Shown one piece after another: positions 1 to 10,187 of a stretch of DNA of 64,000 nucleotides. Numbering within the stretch: position 1 is the first letter of the stretch; each line of letters begins with the position of its first letter. Source of the DNA: Conchocele bisecta (taxonomy: Eukaryota; Mollusca; Bivalvia; Lucinida; Thyasiridae); contig CM055265.1 in assembly GCA_029237695.1 (NCBI GenBank), forward strand, positions 84,660,947 through 84,724,946, read 5' to 3'. The notes beneath the pieces are model-generated. The model made no database searches, was not told the origin of the DNA, and saw nothing but the letters and a program-made list of their open reading frames with translations. The position numbers were made by a program, and so were the translations under genes.

Positions 1-349
1 AGTGTACATGTATATTCCGTTACAGAACGGACGTCAGATGCATAAACCGACATCTTTGTTATTTATACACTTTACAGACGGCCAAGAATGCATAAGACAA
101 ATGAGATGAAAGTAGTTCGGACAATAAACGTCTAAAAGACACAGATGATGCATAAATATGATGTCTTCTCGCGCCGTTGTCAAGGAAATAAACATATTTT
201 CGTAGACTGACGTCTCCTCGTTATGACCGGAGTTAAGTGACACTAATGCTGTTATGGCTTGTTAGCGGCTGTCAAAATACTAACACGTATGAAACTGGGT
301 CGCCGTCATAAATAATATATCCAGGGGCATTGCATGTGCAACCATAGAC
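1..349. other. No recognisable feature
   Basis: AT-rich sequence with short chance ORFs only. I see no repeat family shared with the rest of the window and no coding signature. Confidence 0.5.
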
Positions 350-635
350 TACTGTTTGTTTCACGAAACCTGCCCAAATGTTACGGCCATATAAACAATG
401 CAATGAATTTAACATGGGGAAAAGGAGATGAAAGAGCTGGGGTAGGAGCCAAAAAAAAAAATCGGTTCACTATTTCTTAAATTAGAAAAATTTCTCCATG
501 TTAAATCTCCATAGACATCTTCACACTGTGGAAATAATTTTTTCGCAATAAAATCAATATTGGACCAAATTTCACAATGGAAAAAGAAGGCTAAATGTTA
601 AATTTTGATAAACATTAATAGTATTGGAAAGAACA
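350..635. mobile_element. Family A foldback (copy 1, right end lost)
   Basis: The left end carries the TGTTTCACGAAACC terminus shared with the copies at 6.0, 12.8 and 29.5 kb. It is followed by the shared CCATGTTAAAT and CCATAGACATCTTCAC core. The matching right-hand inverted terminus is not visible, so this is a truncated non-autonomous element. No coding capacity. Confidence 0.75.
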
Positions 636-814
636 TAAAAATACAACGAAACTCATCTAAATTAAACACAATGGCGTCCACAGGGTGTCCGATTTTATAC
701 ACTGTATTGTATTATATACTATCGGGAGAGGTTTTGCCATAACTCTATGTTTAGTGCAACCAGAGCACGTTGATCGAATAGTGAATACACATGTGGATAT
801 ATATGCTTGGATGT

Positions 815-1022
815 GGTTGTGACTGTGACTGGAGAAATGGGGCTTATGGGATATGCGACCAGTGCAGCTCCTGCTCAAATACCGCACTCCTGTAGCCTGG
901 TCTATTTTTCTTGTTAGAAGCATGACAACGGCGTCATTGATGAAATGGCGAACACTGCAGATCCTGATCAGCATTTGTCGATGCACAGGATCTGATTCTA
1001 CACTGGACCCATAAGCCCCGTT
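815..1022. mobile_element. Family E interspersed palindromic element (copy 1)
   Basis: Its outer ends resemble GTGACTGGAGAAATGGGGCT and its complement. The interior has CTCCTGCTCAAAT, GTTAGAAGCATGA and a palindromic GATCCTGATCAG...ATCTG core. More than a dozen full or partial relatives occur in this window. The ORF on the minus strand here is a by-product of the repeat. Confidence 0.8.
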
Positions 1023-1091
1023 CCTACAGGCTGTAGATACACTTAATTTTGTTGAAAAACATGATGATTCCATTTATTTCTCCATAAAACT

Positions 1092-1165
1092 AGTATATGT
1101 TGTTACCATTCATTTGAACGGTCTCGTCGAGTGACGACAGCGTATACGTTCAAAAAGAAATGAGG
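1092..1165. mobile_element. Family C foldback (copy 1, diverged)
   Basis: Left arm AGTATATGTTGTTACCATTC and a GGTCTCGTCGAG centre match the better copy at 1.5 kb. The right arm is degraded. Confidence 0.55.
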
Positions 1166-1197
1166 AAAAATGGATTTCTTCTTTAAAAGTATATATA

Positions 1198-1405
1198 CAG
1201 TGGAACCTCTCCAAACCGGACACCCTGGGAGGTCCGGTCTGGAGATGTTCCACTGTAAATCAGACATGTGAGCACTTCATGACACATTATAGTGGTTTGC
1301 AATCATGAAAAGTCATTGTAATCGGAGATACATAACAGCGAAACACATCTAAGGTAAATATCAATATTTTCCTTATGTCCGGCTTAGAGGGGCTCCTCTG
1401 TATAC
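1198..1405. mobile_element. Family D three-arm element (copy 1)
   Basis: A hairpin at 1198-1255 (CCAAACCGGACACCC / inverted) is followed by about 120 bp of spacer. A third arm (GTCCGGCTTAGAGG...CTGTA) then ends near 1405. The same hairpin-spacer-arm layout recurs at 8.7 kb and 18.95 kb. Confidence 0.7.
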
Positions 1406-1411
1406 TACTTT

Positions 1412-1466
1412 ATAGAAAATAGTAGGTTAGTGCCGTGAATGGGAACAAATATCAGGCAAGGCTCAA
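1412..1466. mobile_element. Family B fragment (left arm only)
   Basis: AATAGTAGGTTAGTGCCGTG followed by AATGGGAACAAATATC matches the start of the full element at 1586. It is cut off where a family C hairpin begins. Confidence 0.8.
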
Positions 1467-1467
1467 G

Positions 1468-1582
1468 AATTTCTTTATTTCTCATCAGAAGTATATGTTG
1501 TGACCACTCATTTGAACCGTCTCGCCGAGACGGTTCAAATGAGTGGTCACAACATATACTTTGGTTCAGAAATAAGGAAAAT
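1468..1582. mobile_element. Family C foldback (copy 2, near-perfect hairpin)
   Basis: The arms are AGTATATGTTGTGACCACTC...GAACCGTCTCG and the exact complement, with almost no loop. Weaker complementarity extends outward through TTTCTTATTT-like sequence. It separates a family B fragment from a full family B copy, so it may have interrupted or been captured between them. Confidence 0.85.
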
Positions 1583-1585
1583 AGA

Positions 1586-1892
1586 TAGAGAATAGTAGGT
1601 TAGTGCCGTGAATGGGAACAAATATCTGGAAAGGCTTAGGAAACGGGATGGGCGAGGCTCTGCCGAGCACATCCAGTTTCCGAGCCGCGCCAGATATTTT
1701 TCCCATTCACGGCACTAACCTACTATTCTATTTTATCCCGTCAACACCTACTAATGGCTTTAAAATGCAAAGAAATAATCCCAGCCACCGCACATATTCA
1801 TACGCAGTGATTAGGTCGTATTGACAGGATATCAAAAATGTTTCACGGCACCGTGTTTCACGGCACATACGCACTGTGTTGACGGGATAAAA
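1586..1892. mobile_element. Family B two-module foldback (copy 1)
   Basis: Module 1 is a long hairpin with arms GAATAGTAGGTTAGTGCCG and its complement, enclosing a GGGATGGGCGAGGC centre. Module 2 is a unit bounded by TTATCCCGTCAACACC and GTGTTGACGGGATAAA that contains two TTTCACGGCAC repeats. Five such copies are present in the window. Confidence 0.9.
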
Positions 1893-1989
1893 CAGTATCC
1901 GTCTGTAGTGGGTTAAAACCCGCAGTGAGGCGGATGAGTTGAAAGGAATCCTGCTTGAAATGTAGTGACTGTGTATGGTTTCTAATCAT

Positions 1990-2142
1990 CGAGTCTCGAG
2001 TTTAAAATGTCAAGTTTTCGTTGACATTCTCGAGTTTCAAGTCAAGATTCTCGAGTTTCGAGTTATAGACGTCGAGTTTCGAGTGAGTATTCTCAACAAG
2101 AAACTCGATACTCGGTGAAATGAAATACTCGTGTTGAGTAGA
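1990..2142. repeat. CTCGAGTTT-rich degenerate tandem repeat
   Basis: Repeated variants of CTCGAGTTTCGAGT lie about 30 bp apart. They are diverged and non-coding. Confidence 0.6.
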
Positions 2143-2239
2143 CAATGTCTTGTCGACTACGGAATGGAAACGCCCATTCAACGTATTGCGTTTATATCCC
2201 AGTACATTACATTAGTCCCACGTGACGTCGCGCCATGTC

Positions 2240-2495
2240 GTTGATTCGCCAAAGACCGGCAACGTTCTATGAATGCGACAAAATGACGTAAAGCAATAAG
2301 ATTCCTAATTTTAACGCCGTATTTGGTTACTTACATTTTTGAAACTATCCGAAAATGCAATGTAAATATAACCAATATATACAACCATGGACAGTTGCGT
2401 TTACTGTATTATGAACAACATTTGGTCTGTTTAAAGTTCGCTAGGAGTCCTTCAAACGCAACGGCCCATGGTTTTATTCCTTAAATACATGCACA
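2240..2495. mobile_element. Family AA foldback (copy 1)
   Basis: ACCATGGACAGTTGCGTTTA and the inverted AAACGCAACGGCCCATGGTT surround TTTGGTCTGTTTAAAGTT. The flanking GACAAAATGACGTAAAGCAA also matches the copy at 8.35 kb. Confidence 0.7.
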
Positions 2496-2995
2496 CTATT
2501 GCAGCAACTTTTGTAACATCCCTCTTAAGCTAATATTTCATGTTCCTTGCACGAAACTGTCGTACATATATTTTTTACCTTCTTTAGAAGATTTTACGAA
2601 CACAGAAATAATTAACGAACAACATGACGTGCGCGTGCACCTAACCCCCGGGGGTATTACTATCTCCCTGACTGCCTATATACTTCTGTACGCGGGTGTA
2701 GATTATAGATAATACAAACCATAAATTTTATATTTCACTGCTTTGCTATCAAGAGTGCCATCACGTCTAAGATTTCCGTAAGCTTTGTTTTCGCAATATA
2801 TTGAATAGAGGGTTGCATGTCGTCAGTCACATTTTGCAACTTTCAAATTCCCTATTGGGTCGGTATGCCAGTCAATGTTTCTAGAAAAAATACTGTGGTT
2901 GTGATTAAAATACATTTTGACCATTCTAGGTGCTTACGTGATCGGTTAGTTTCTGACGCCCATGCAACTGGTAAATTGTAATGATCAGAATATAT
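2496..2995. other. No recognisable feature
   Basis: AT-rich unique-looking sequence with no coding or repeat signature that I can support. Confidence 0.4.
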
Positions 2996-3121
2996 TGTTA
3001 GAAGCAGAACGGGTGGGCCACTGACTAAATGGCGTACATTGCAGATCCTGATCAGACTGCGCGGATGCGCAGGCTGATCTGGATCTACACTGGCCGAAAA
3101 TATCATAGGCCTCATTTCTGC
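2996..3121. mobile_element. Family E fragment (copy 2)
   Basis: Contains GTTAGAAGCA, GCAGATCCTGATCAGACTGC, GCGCAGGCTGATCTGG and ATCTACACTGG. The left half of the family is missing. Confidence 0.8.
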
Positions 3122-3171
3122 ATTACTATTCATTGTTCATATAATTACCAGTTCGATACGGGATACGCTGG

Positions 3172-3256
3172 ACAGTGGAACCACTCTAAACGGGACACAA
3201 TGGATCATTCCCAAGGTGTCCGGTTTGGAGCAGTCACATGGTAAACCGGACATTTT
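3172..3256. mobile_element. Family D copy (diverged)
   Basis: ACAGTGGAACCACTCTAAAC and GGTGTCCGGTTTGGAGC form a degraded hairpin. It is followed by another GTAAACCGGACA arm. Confidence 0.6.
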
Positions 3257-3908
3257 CCTCTTCCAAGCCATGCGTGTGTCCTTTGTTATCATGAACATGT
3301 AAGTTTCATCGGAATTAAATATGGCTGTGACCGGAAACATGTGATTGATTACCATGAAGACCAGTGTAGACCCAGACCCAAATTCGCATCCACGTGGTCT
3401 GATCAGTAGCCACACCATTTGTTATGCTGTCAGTGAAACACTTGTATTGTTGTAAACAACAATATATACATGTAGGCGAATATCAGACATAAAATCACCA
3501 GAGATCAAACAAATAAACCAAAGCTGAATGTTTCAGTATCGGTCCATAATATCATGAGGAGAAACATATCAAAACGACCCATGAATCCCACTGGAGCTTA
3601 ATCCATAATTGAAGATGGCTGCCAAGATGGCTGACAAAATAAGTAAAAGTAGGATTTTCTTCACAATTGTTTTTCTTTGAGTTTTAATTTTGTGTGAACT
3701 ACAGAAATTATTATTAAAGCTTCGATAAATTAATATTTGAAATAATACGGTATCCAAGATGGCCACCAAAACCTGCTACAATACGTTGTCCAATGATCAT
3801 TACGAGGAAGCATGGTCATGCTAGCTAGTATTTGTGTTTAATTTCGATGACGTTAAGTGTCATATGTCTGTTCATGATCGGACACACACAAAATAATATA
3901 CCAGAATT
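3257..3908. other. No recognisable gene
   Basis: Contains short AAGATGGCTGCC / AAGATGGCCACC stretches (near 3612 and 3760) but nothing I can assign to a gene or to a defined element. Confidence 0.4.
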
Positions 3909-4400
3909 ACAATGGAATCTTCCTTAAACGGACACCTTGTGAGTGTGTTCGGTTTAGAAACACAGTACACGCATTGACCAATAGTATCAAAAATTAACGC
4001 ACTCGCTTGCGTACATTATATGTACACCGCAAGACAATGTACATTTTGCTGCTCATACATCAATGGAATATCTCTAAAACGAACACCCTGTGAGGTCCCC
4101 AGAGTGTCCGGTTTAGAGAGATAGAATATCGCATAAGCATTGACCAATTAACGCATCCCGTAGTGTACACTCTGTATACATCGCATAGAAATGTACATTA
4201 TATCTAACTGGAGATATGTACCTATACCTTACCTACAATGGAATATCTCTAAAACGGACACCCTGTGAGGTCCCCAGGGTGTCCGGTTTAGAGAGATTCC
4301 ATTGTATAAACGCTGACCAACATTGACAACATTAACGCAACCGGTAGTGTACTCTGCCTGCTCGCAACAGCAATACGTGCAGTTGGGCGTACATGTACCT
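3909..4400. repeat. Tandem array of about 150-175 bp units, each headed by a family D hairpin
   Basis: Family D hairpins begin at 3909, 4061 and 4235. Each is followed by related spacer containing TTGACCAA, ATTAACGCA and GTACACT-like text. The 4235-4306 hairpin is essentially perfect. A further spacer-like piece (AACATTAACGCAACCGG) reappears at about 4749, beyond the inserted family B copy. Confidence 0.65.
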
Positions 4401-4444
4401 ATATTACAACAGAAACTGGGAGGTTCCTGTGTGTCAGTTTCACA

Positions 4445-4709
4445 TTTATCCCGTCAACACAGTGTGTATGTGCCGTGAAACACGGTGCCGTGAAACATTT
4501 TTGATATCCAGTCAATACTATTTTTGCATTTTACAGCCATTTGTAGGTGTTGACGGGATAAATAGAATAGTAGGTTAGTGCCGTGAATGGGAACAAATAT
4601 CTGGCGCGGCACGGAAACGGGATGTGCTCGGCAGAGCCTCGCCCATCCCGTTTCCTGAGCCTTGCCAGATATTTTTTCCCATTCACGGCACTAACCTACT
4701 ATTCTCTAT
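4445..4709. mobile_element. Family B two-module foldback (copy 2, reverse order)
   Basis: The TTATCCCGTCAACAC-bounded module comes first, then the GAATAGTAGGTTAGTGCCG hairpin. This is the whole element in the opposite orientation. It lies inside the family D tandem array. Confidence 0.9.
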
Positions 4710-5073
4710 ATACTCCACCGTATAGCGATTTAAATATACATGTACTTGCAACATTAACGCAACCGGCACTGTACACGCACACCTGCCAGTTCATTTACAT
4801 ATTCAGCGCAGGCCTACAGGTCAGCTTGTTTTTGCTAATAAAGTATGCAAGTTGATGGTTTAATAATTTAAAGTAATTACATCATAAGGACAGGACTTTT
4901 CGTTATTGCATCTTCAACAAGAAACACGTGTCTGTAATCTTGAGAACAAGTATTAGCCTTTAAACCTCGAGATAAACGGAGGCCGATTTGCGTCACACGT
5001 ACCTGGAATTTAGACCCGTATGGGCATACATGTACGTGTTCCTAAATATCTCGGCAATTACTGAAGATAGTTT

Positions 5074-5421
5074 ATGAAACGCAGATACGCCAACATGTTA
5101 TACACAATCGCTTGCGTTAATTTATGCAAGTTTTCTCGAAATAACTCCAAAGTGGCGATACATGCAGCTGTCATGACGGCTTTATCAGCGGATGATATGT
5201 TGCAATATCTTCGAGGTATTCCCGATTTATCAAATCTTAATTTATTCAGTATTTCTGTCAGACAGTTAGTCAGACAGTTAGGAAAATATATGCTGAATCA
5301 CAGAGGCATAACACGTATCAGGGATGGTAAACTTGTAAATATTTCCCTGAATATTCGTAGAAAACAGCAGAAAGTCAAAGAAATGCAAACCAAAATAAAA
5401 AAAAATCCACTAAATTCTTAA
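5074..5421 (+). CDS. Hypothetical 115-residue ORF, unrecognised
   Basis: The reading frame opens with ATG after in-frame stops and ends at TAA. The middle of the product (about residues 30-90) is amphipathic and unlike the low-complexity translations of repeats around it. It contains ALSADDMLQYLRGIPDL and a basic, lysine-rich C-terminus. I do not recognise a family and see no signal peptide or membrane segment. There is no clear promoter or splice signal. It could be an exon, a gene fragment carried by a transposon, or chance. It is the only ORF in the first 16 kb that looks protein-like and that I could not tie to a repeat. Confidence 0.3.
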   Translation: MKRRYANMLYTIACVNLCKFSRNNSKVAIHAAVMTALSADDMLQYLRGIPDLSNLNLFSISVRQLVRQLGKYMLNHRGITRIRDGKLVNISLNIRRKQQKVKEMQTKIKKNPLNS

Positions 5422-5473
5422 TATTTTTATTTAGGAAGGTCACGAATGTGCTTGTGTCAGTCGAGTTGCGGGC

Positions 5474-5525
5474 AGTAACTCTGCAAAACTCCCGTACGAG
5501 CGGTACGGGAGTATACAGAGTAACT
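5474..5525. repeat. Short perfect hairpin
   Basis: AGTAACTCTG / ACTCCCGTACGAGCGGTACGGGAGT / CAGAGTAACT are nested complementary arms with small offsets. Confidence 0.8.
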
Positions 5526-6042
5526 ACCCCTAACTAGTTGATGTTTCAATTTGTGTAAAAATCCAAATTATCCCCACAATTCTATGTGAGTTAACCAGTC
5601 CTGTTGTATGATTTCCGCCAATAACAAAATTCCAATAAAATAAAACATCACTTAAACGTTCAAATGCAAGTAGTTCTGAAGTAATCACAGCGGAACTACA
5701 AAGACCGAGTCAAATTTCTGAGAATCGCTGAATTCGGAACAAAATAACATGCCCGAGTGGCGTTTCTTGCCCACCATAGATACGCAGGTCTTCACCTGTC
5801 AAAGACTGGTGTTCGTCCGTGTTTACATAACACAGAATCACACTACGAAGTTAATTAAGACTAATTAAGCCGATTCGGGAACATCTTTACGCGTACGTTT
5901 CTTGTGAAAGTATGGAACTTGTAGAGTTTTAATCGACACAGCCATCAAAGTTGGCAGGATTTGGCTACTTAGGAGGGCATAATATCCGGAAACACGATTC
6001 TATACTTACACGTTAAAGTGGAAATTTCTAGGCATAGGTACT
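5526..6042. other. No recognisable feature
   Basis: Unique-looking sequence. No coding or repeat signal supported. Confidence 0.4.
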
Positions 6043-6594
6043 ACTGTCTGTTTCACGAAAGCTGTCCAAATTTTCCGACTATATAAACAATGCAAAAACA
6101 ATTTATTTTCGATAATATTAAATTAAAGGAAAATTTAAGAATCAGCCTTCTTTTTATTTCGTGAAATTTGGTCAAATATTGATTTTATTGCGAAAAAACA
6201 ATTTCCCCATGTTAAATCCCCATAGACATCTTCACAGAGTAAAGATGTCTATGGGGATTTAATATGGGGACATTTTTAGAATTTCAGAAATACTGGACCG
6301 ATTTTCAAAATTTCACTTTTGTTTTCTTAGTTGGATCATTTCCAAGCTATCCAGCTAGGTTTCGGAGTCAATTTCCATTTTTTTCCTGACTCAATCTCAC
6401 CTCTTTCCTCCCATGTTAAATTCCCATGGACAAATCAATTTTTCGTAATAAAATCAGTATTTGACAAAATTTCACGAAATAAAAAGAAGGCTCATTCTTA
6501 AATTTGGATAAAATTTAATATTACCGAAAAAAATACTTTTTTTGCATTGTTTATATGGTCGTACAATTTGGGCAGGTTTTGTGAAACAGACAGT
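6043..6594. mobile_element. Family A foldback (copy 2, full length)
   Basis: Outer inverted ends are ACTGTCTGTTTCACGAAA and TTTTGTGAAACAGACAGT. An inner hairpin (CCCCATGTTAAATCCCCAT / complement, about 6203-6271) lies off-centre. Length is about 552 bp. Non-autonomous, no transposase. Confidence 0.9.
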
Positions 6595-6814
6595 AGTGTG
6601 GGAAAATGCACGATGTGAAATTTTCGATCCGTTTAGATACAAACCACTTTGTGCAAATAAAAAATAGGCAATGCTTAAAATTGTGTTCGTCCACCTGTAC
6701 GAGGAGATACTCGAACGTACGGATGTACCAGCGTTCTATAATCATCCATCCCACACACTTATATTTATACAATACAGTGCTCCTATTAAGGTATTAGGTA
6801 ATATATAGATACAC

Positions 6815-7718
6815 TTGACTTCAATGATAATTGCTTCATAAGAGTGATGTGGTATATTAATATAACATAAGTTTTATGTGAATATTGTCTTGTTACTGTA
6901 TACTATATGGAGCATTGAGTTGCCATCTCCGCCATCTTTGTATGTACAAGCCATCGTATAGTTTCACACTTCGTGCGTTTGACACATACAGTTAATAATA
7001 TGACATTAAACCAAATACAATTTGGTGCAATACATAATAGACAGATATGAAAACGGCAAGCTATAAATATTATGCCAGCAAACTATACAAAAGGCGAGAT
7101 ATCTGAGAATTTCTCCCATCCATCTCTAAATAAATTTAAACGTGTAAACTTTCCAATCTGATGCACAGCCTATGTTAGTATACACGTTACCCATAGATAA
7201 AGCCATATTTACTCGTATAGTAGGTGAGTAGACACCAGGGACAATGCACTCAGGTAACTGCTTACATGTCACTGGATTTGATAGCTAATAACAAAGTACA
7301 GTAGTGGGTATACATTGTATATGGTATATGTTGTGTGGTTTGCCAGGTAAAAGTGATACACTGTGCGATTTTCTGTGTATGAAGCTATTTATAATGGTGG
7401 CTCGAGTTGTTAAAAATACAGGCACAAACCTGTCCAGAAAACTGACATATTTTACAGTTTGGTGTAATATAGGAGTCCGTTCTCCTGGCTTTTCTACATG
7501 TGATTACATGTAGCTACATTATATCATATGTTCTACTTCACATTTTGAGTTCTTTGTCAAACGACAGAACAGGTGAAACTGGCTGATGGCTGGAACACAC
7601 AAAGATGGCCGACTTGGCCACTCCATGTACCGTATGGGATACAGTAATGAGGCAGTATTCACATATATGTTATACACATATTCCATCACATTTACGAAGC
7701 AATTATCTTTGAATCAAA
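6815..7718. mobile_element. Family Z foldback with long inverted repeats
   Basis: The first 150 or so bases (GATAATTGCTTCATAAGAG through CCGCCATCTTTGTATG) are inverted and diverged at about 7560-7718 (CACAAAGATGGCCGAC through GAAGCAATTATC). The interior, about 550 bp, has only chance ORFs. I read it as a non-autonomous foldback transposon. Confidence 0.75.
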
Positions 7719-7785
7719 CGATGATCAGGTATATAGTTGGTCCTTAATACGGGTACAATTTCGGGAATATATGTAGTATTGGGAT

Positions 7786-8050
7786 ATAGAGAATAGTAAG
7801 TTAGTGCCGTGAATGGGAAAAAATATCTGGCAAGGCTAAGGAAACGGGATGGGCGAGGCTATGCCGAGCACATCCCGTTTCCGTGCCGCGCCAGATATTT
7901 TTTTCCATTCACGGCACTAACCTACTATTCTATTTATCCCGTCAACACCTACAAATGGCTGTAAAATGCAAAAATAGTATTGACTGGATATCAAAAATGT
8001 TTCACGGCACCGTGTTTCACGGCACATACGCACTGTGTTGACGGGATAAA
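7786..8050. mobile_element. Family B two-module foldback (copy 3)
   Basis: Complete hairpin module plus the TTATCCCGTCAACACC...GTGTTGACGGGATAAA module. Same order as the copy at 1.6 kb. Confidence 0.9.
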
Positions 8051-8059
8051 AACGAATTC

Positions 8060-8325
8060 GTGGCTGTGACTGAAGAAATGGGGATTATTGGATTGTGACC
8101 AGTGTAACTCCTGATCAAATAGCGCGTGTAGCTTGATGGCGATCTACAGTAGGGTCAGTGTGTAAGTGCACACACGAACGAACACGACATATTGGAACCA
8201 ACCTGTCGTGTTCGTTCGTGTGTGCACTTACACGCTGACCCCACTGTAGATTGCTTGTTTTGGGGCTTATGGTTTTTGCCAACAGTGTATATCCAGATCA
8301 GCCTGTGCATCCGCAGTAATTATCT
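8060..8325. mobile_element. Family E (copy 3), interrupted by a family F hairpin
   Basis: GTGGCTGTGACTGAAGAAAT to CTGATCAAATAGCGC lies left of 8143. GGGGCTTATG and CCAGATCAGCCTGTGCAT lie right of 8250. The family F palindrome sits between the two parts. Confidence 0.7.
8143..8250. mobile_element. Family F long hairpin (copy 1)
   Basis: Arms of about 45 bp (TCTACAGTAGGGTCAGTGTG ... AACGAACACGAC and complement) surround a loop of about 17 bp. The same sequence, with a shorter arm, occurs at 37558. Confidence 0.9.
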
Positions 8326-8349
8326 GCACGCTATTGACCGACAACGGTC

Positions 8350-8640
8350 GCTGTTCCCGGAATTGCGACAAACTGACGTAAAACAAGTTTATTCTCAATT
8401 TTAACGACATTTGGTTTTTTACATTTTGTTTAAGCTGTCAGAAAATGCAGTGTAAATATAAGTAATAAAACCATGGTCTGTTGCTTTTACTGGGGTTGTA
8501 CAATAAAGTTGGTCTGTTTAAAGTTTGCGACCTTCCGACTCCATGCACTTTAAACAGACCAAATGTATTGGACCCCACCCCACCCACCTCACCGTAAACG
8601 CAACAGTCCATGGTTTTATTCCTTAAACAATAGACGTTAT
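8350..8640. mobile_element. Family AA foldback (copy 2)
   Basis: AAAACCATGGTCTGTTGCTT and inverted GCAACAGTCCATGGTTTTAT enclose a second inverted pair (TTGGTCTGTTTAAAGT / ACTTTAAACAGACCAAATG). The left flank matches copy 1 at 2.24 kb. Confidence 0.8.
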
Positions 8641-8726
8641 AATGTATTTGATGTCGATGCATATGTTTCATGATATTGTACATGTATCACCAGCAATGTT
8701 CTACGAATATGTTGTTTTATTATATT

Positions 8727-8922
8727 TACAGTGAAACCTCTCTAAACCAGGGTGTTTTATTTAGAGGGGTTTTACTGTAAATCAGCATATGGCCACCGAA
8801 AGACACGTGTTTATGCTTTGCGATCATTAACAGATCGTCGGATATAAGTGACAAAGAATCCCGCCAAGATTACCAACATAGCGATTTACAGTGTGTCCGG
8901 TTTAGAGAGGGTTCACTGTAGT
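8727..8922. mobile_element. Family D three-arm element (copy at 8.7 kb)
   Basis: Degraded hairpin (GTGAAACCTCTCTAAACC / TTTAGAGGGGTTTTACTG), then a spacer containing AAATCAGCATATG and TTTATGCTTTGCGATCAT. A third arm GTGTCCGGTTTAGAGAGGG ends at CACTGTA. Confidence 0.7.
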
Positions 8923-8939
8923 AGTTCAACAGCATTGCA

Positions 8940-9152
8940 TGTTAACACTTAGAATGCGGGAAACGAACATTTTCACTTGCTGTTGTTTTATATTCTTTCT
9001 TATTTCTCAGTAAAATCATGATTTGACAGCACTTTAGAATCATTTCCGTTGGAAATGATTCTAATGTGCTGTCAAATAATATTTTTGATGAAAAAGGTAA
9101 AATAAAAATAAACAGCAGACGATAAAATTTAATTCAGCATTGTAAGGGTTAA
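8940..9152. mobile_element. Family K TTAA-bounded foldback (copy 1)
   Basis: Begins GTTAACACTTAGAATGCGGG and ends CAGCATTGTAAGGGTTAA. The central hairpin is TTAGAATCATTTCCGTTGG and its complement. TTAA at both ends is the target signature of piggyBac-type transposons; assignment to that group is inference. Confidence 0.75.
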
Positions 9153-10117
9153 ATACCTTGGTGTAAAATTATAAATGCATTCCAGTAACAACAATAAAAA
9201 AGACTTGCGCGCGCAATGATGTATTCGCATTTAAATGTACTCGCATCGTCCCGTACCATATGCCGTGTTTCTAGGGAAACAGAATGTAACGATAATTGTT
9301 TTAATGCATAACAAATACAGCCAGCGGTGATATACGGACATTATCGGATAAATGATAACGCTATATCATCGTTTGTTAACCTTTTTTTCTAGCACATATT
9401 AAAAACCAAATTATTATCACATCATCGGAGTTTGGCGATAACGATTGGACAATTCCGGAAAATATCTCGAAAATATACGAATATTTCCGAGCAGAATTAC
9501 CCGTGTGCCCTTCGAGTACTGCAGATCTCAAATCCAGTATGCAGTGCAGATCCTTGCAAATATTACCCAGGGTGCCAAAGTGCTAAATGAGGGTGATTTG
9601 TGATCGGTGTGCTATTTTTGGTGTGACAGTGCCGTTACCTTCTGTGACACATAAACAACACATTCTGCAGGCATAGCCCTCTCATGTGTTTGTTTAACGG
9701 CCTAGAACTCGAATTCAAAATGGCCGCCCTATAGTGTCAATATCGTGGAGCTGGTTCATAGCGACTACACAGCAGATGTTGGGATCTACTGATATCATAG
9801 ATGGTTTGTAAGTTTTGTTTTGGTGCAATGCAAATGTAGATGAGCCTGTTTGTATAGGATAAACATCAAACTCTGTCTCAATAGAACCTGCATCTTTTAT
9901 AGATGTTTTTTTTTGCATGGATGAATCCATGCCTGTTAGTTTTACTTACTGGTGAACGTGTTAATTTCCAATTTCCTAACTCTCTAAGCATCAACCAATC
10001 AACTCTTCGCGATTTTGAATATGAGATTATGAGCATGTCTCCTAATGCATACTCCAAGTCAGATAGTTTTATTAGCCGATAATGAACACAGTCCTGCATC
10101 GGCGAATCACATTTGAC
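9153..10117. other. No recognisable feature
   Basis: Unique-looking sequence with short chance ORFs on both strands. Confidence 0.4.
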
Positions 10118-10187
10118 ATCAGGCAATCTGATTGGCCGAGACTGAGCACAGCTCAGCCTCCGCCAATCAAACTTCCTGATTTCGAGG
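10118..10187. repeat. Family N hairpin (copy 1, single loop unit)
   Basis: CAATCTGATTGGCCGAGACT, GAGCACAGCTCAG and CCGCCAATCAAACTTCCTG form a hairpin around one CACAGCTCAG unit. In the relative at 24.5 kb this loop unit is expanded to about nine copies. Confidence 0.75.

Noticed and set aside
657..1073. 138-codon minus-strand ORF
   Set aside because: Lies almost wholly inside a family E repeat whose relatives have the same words in other frames.
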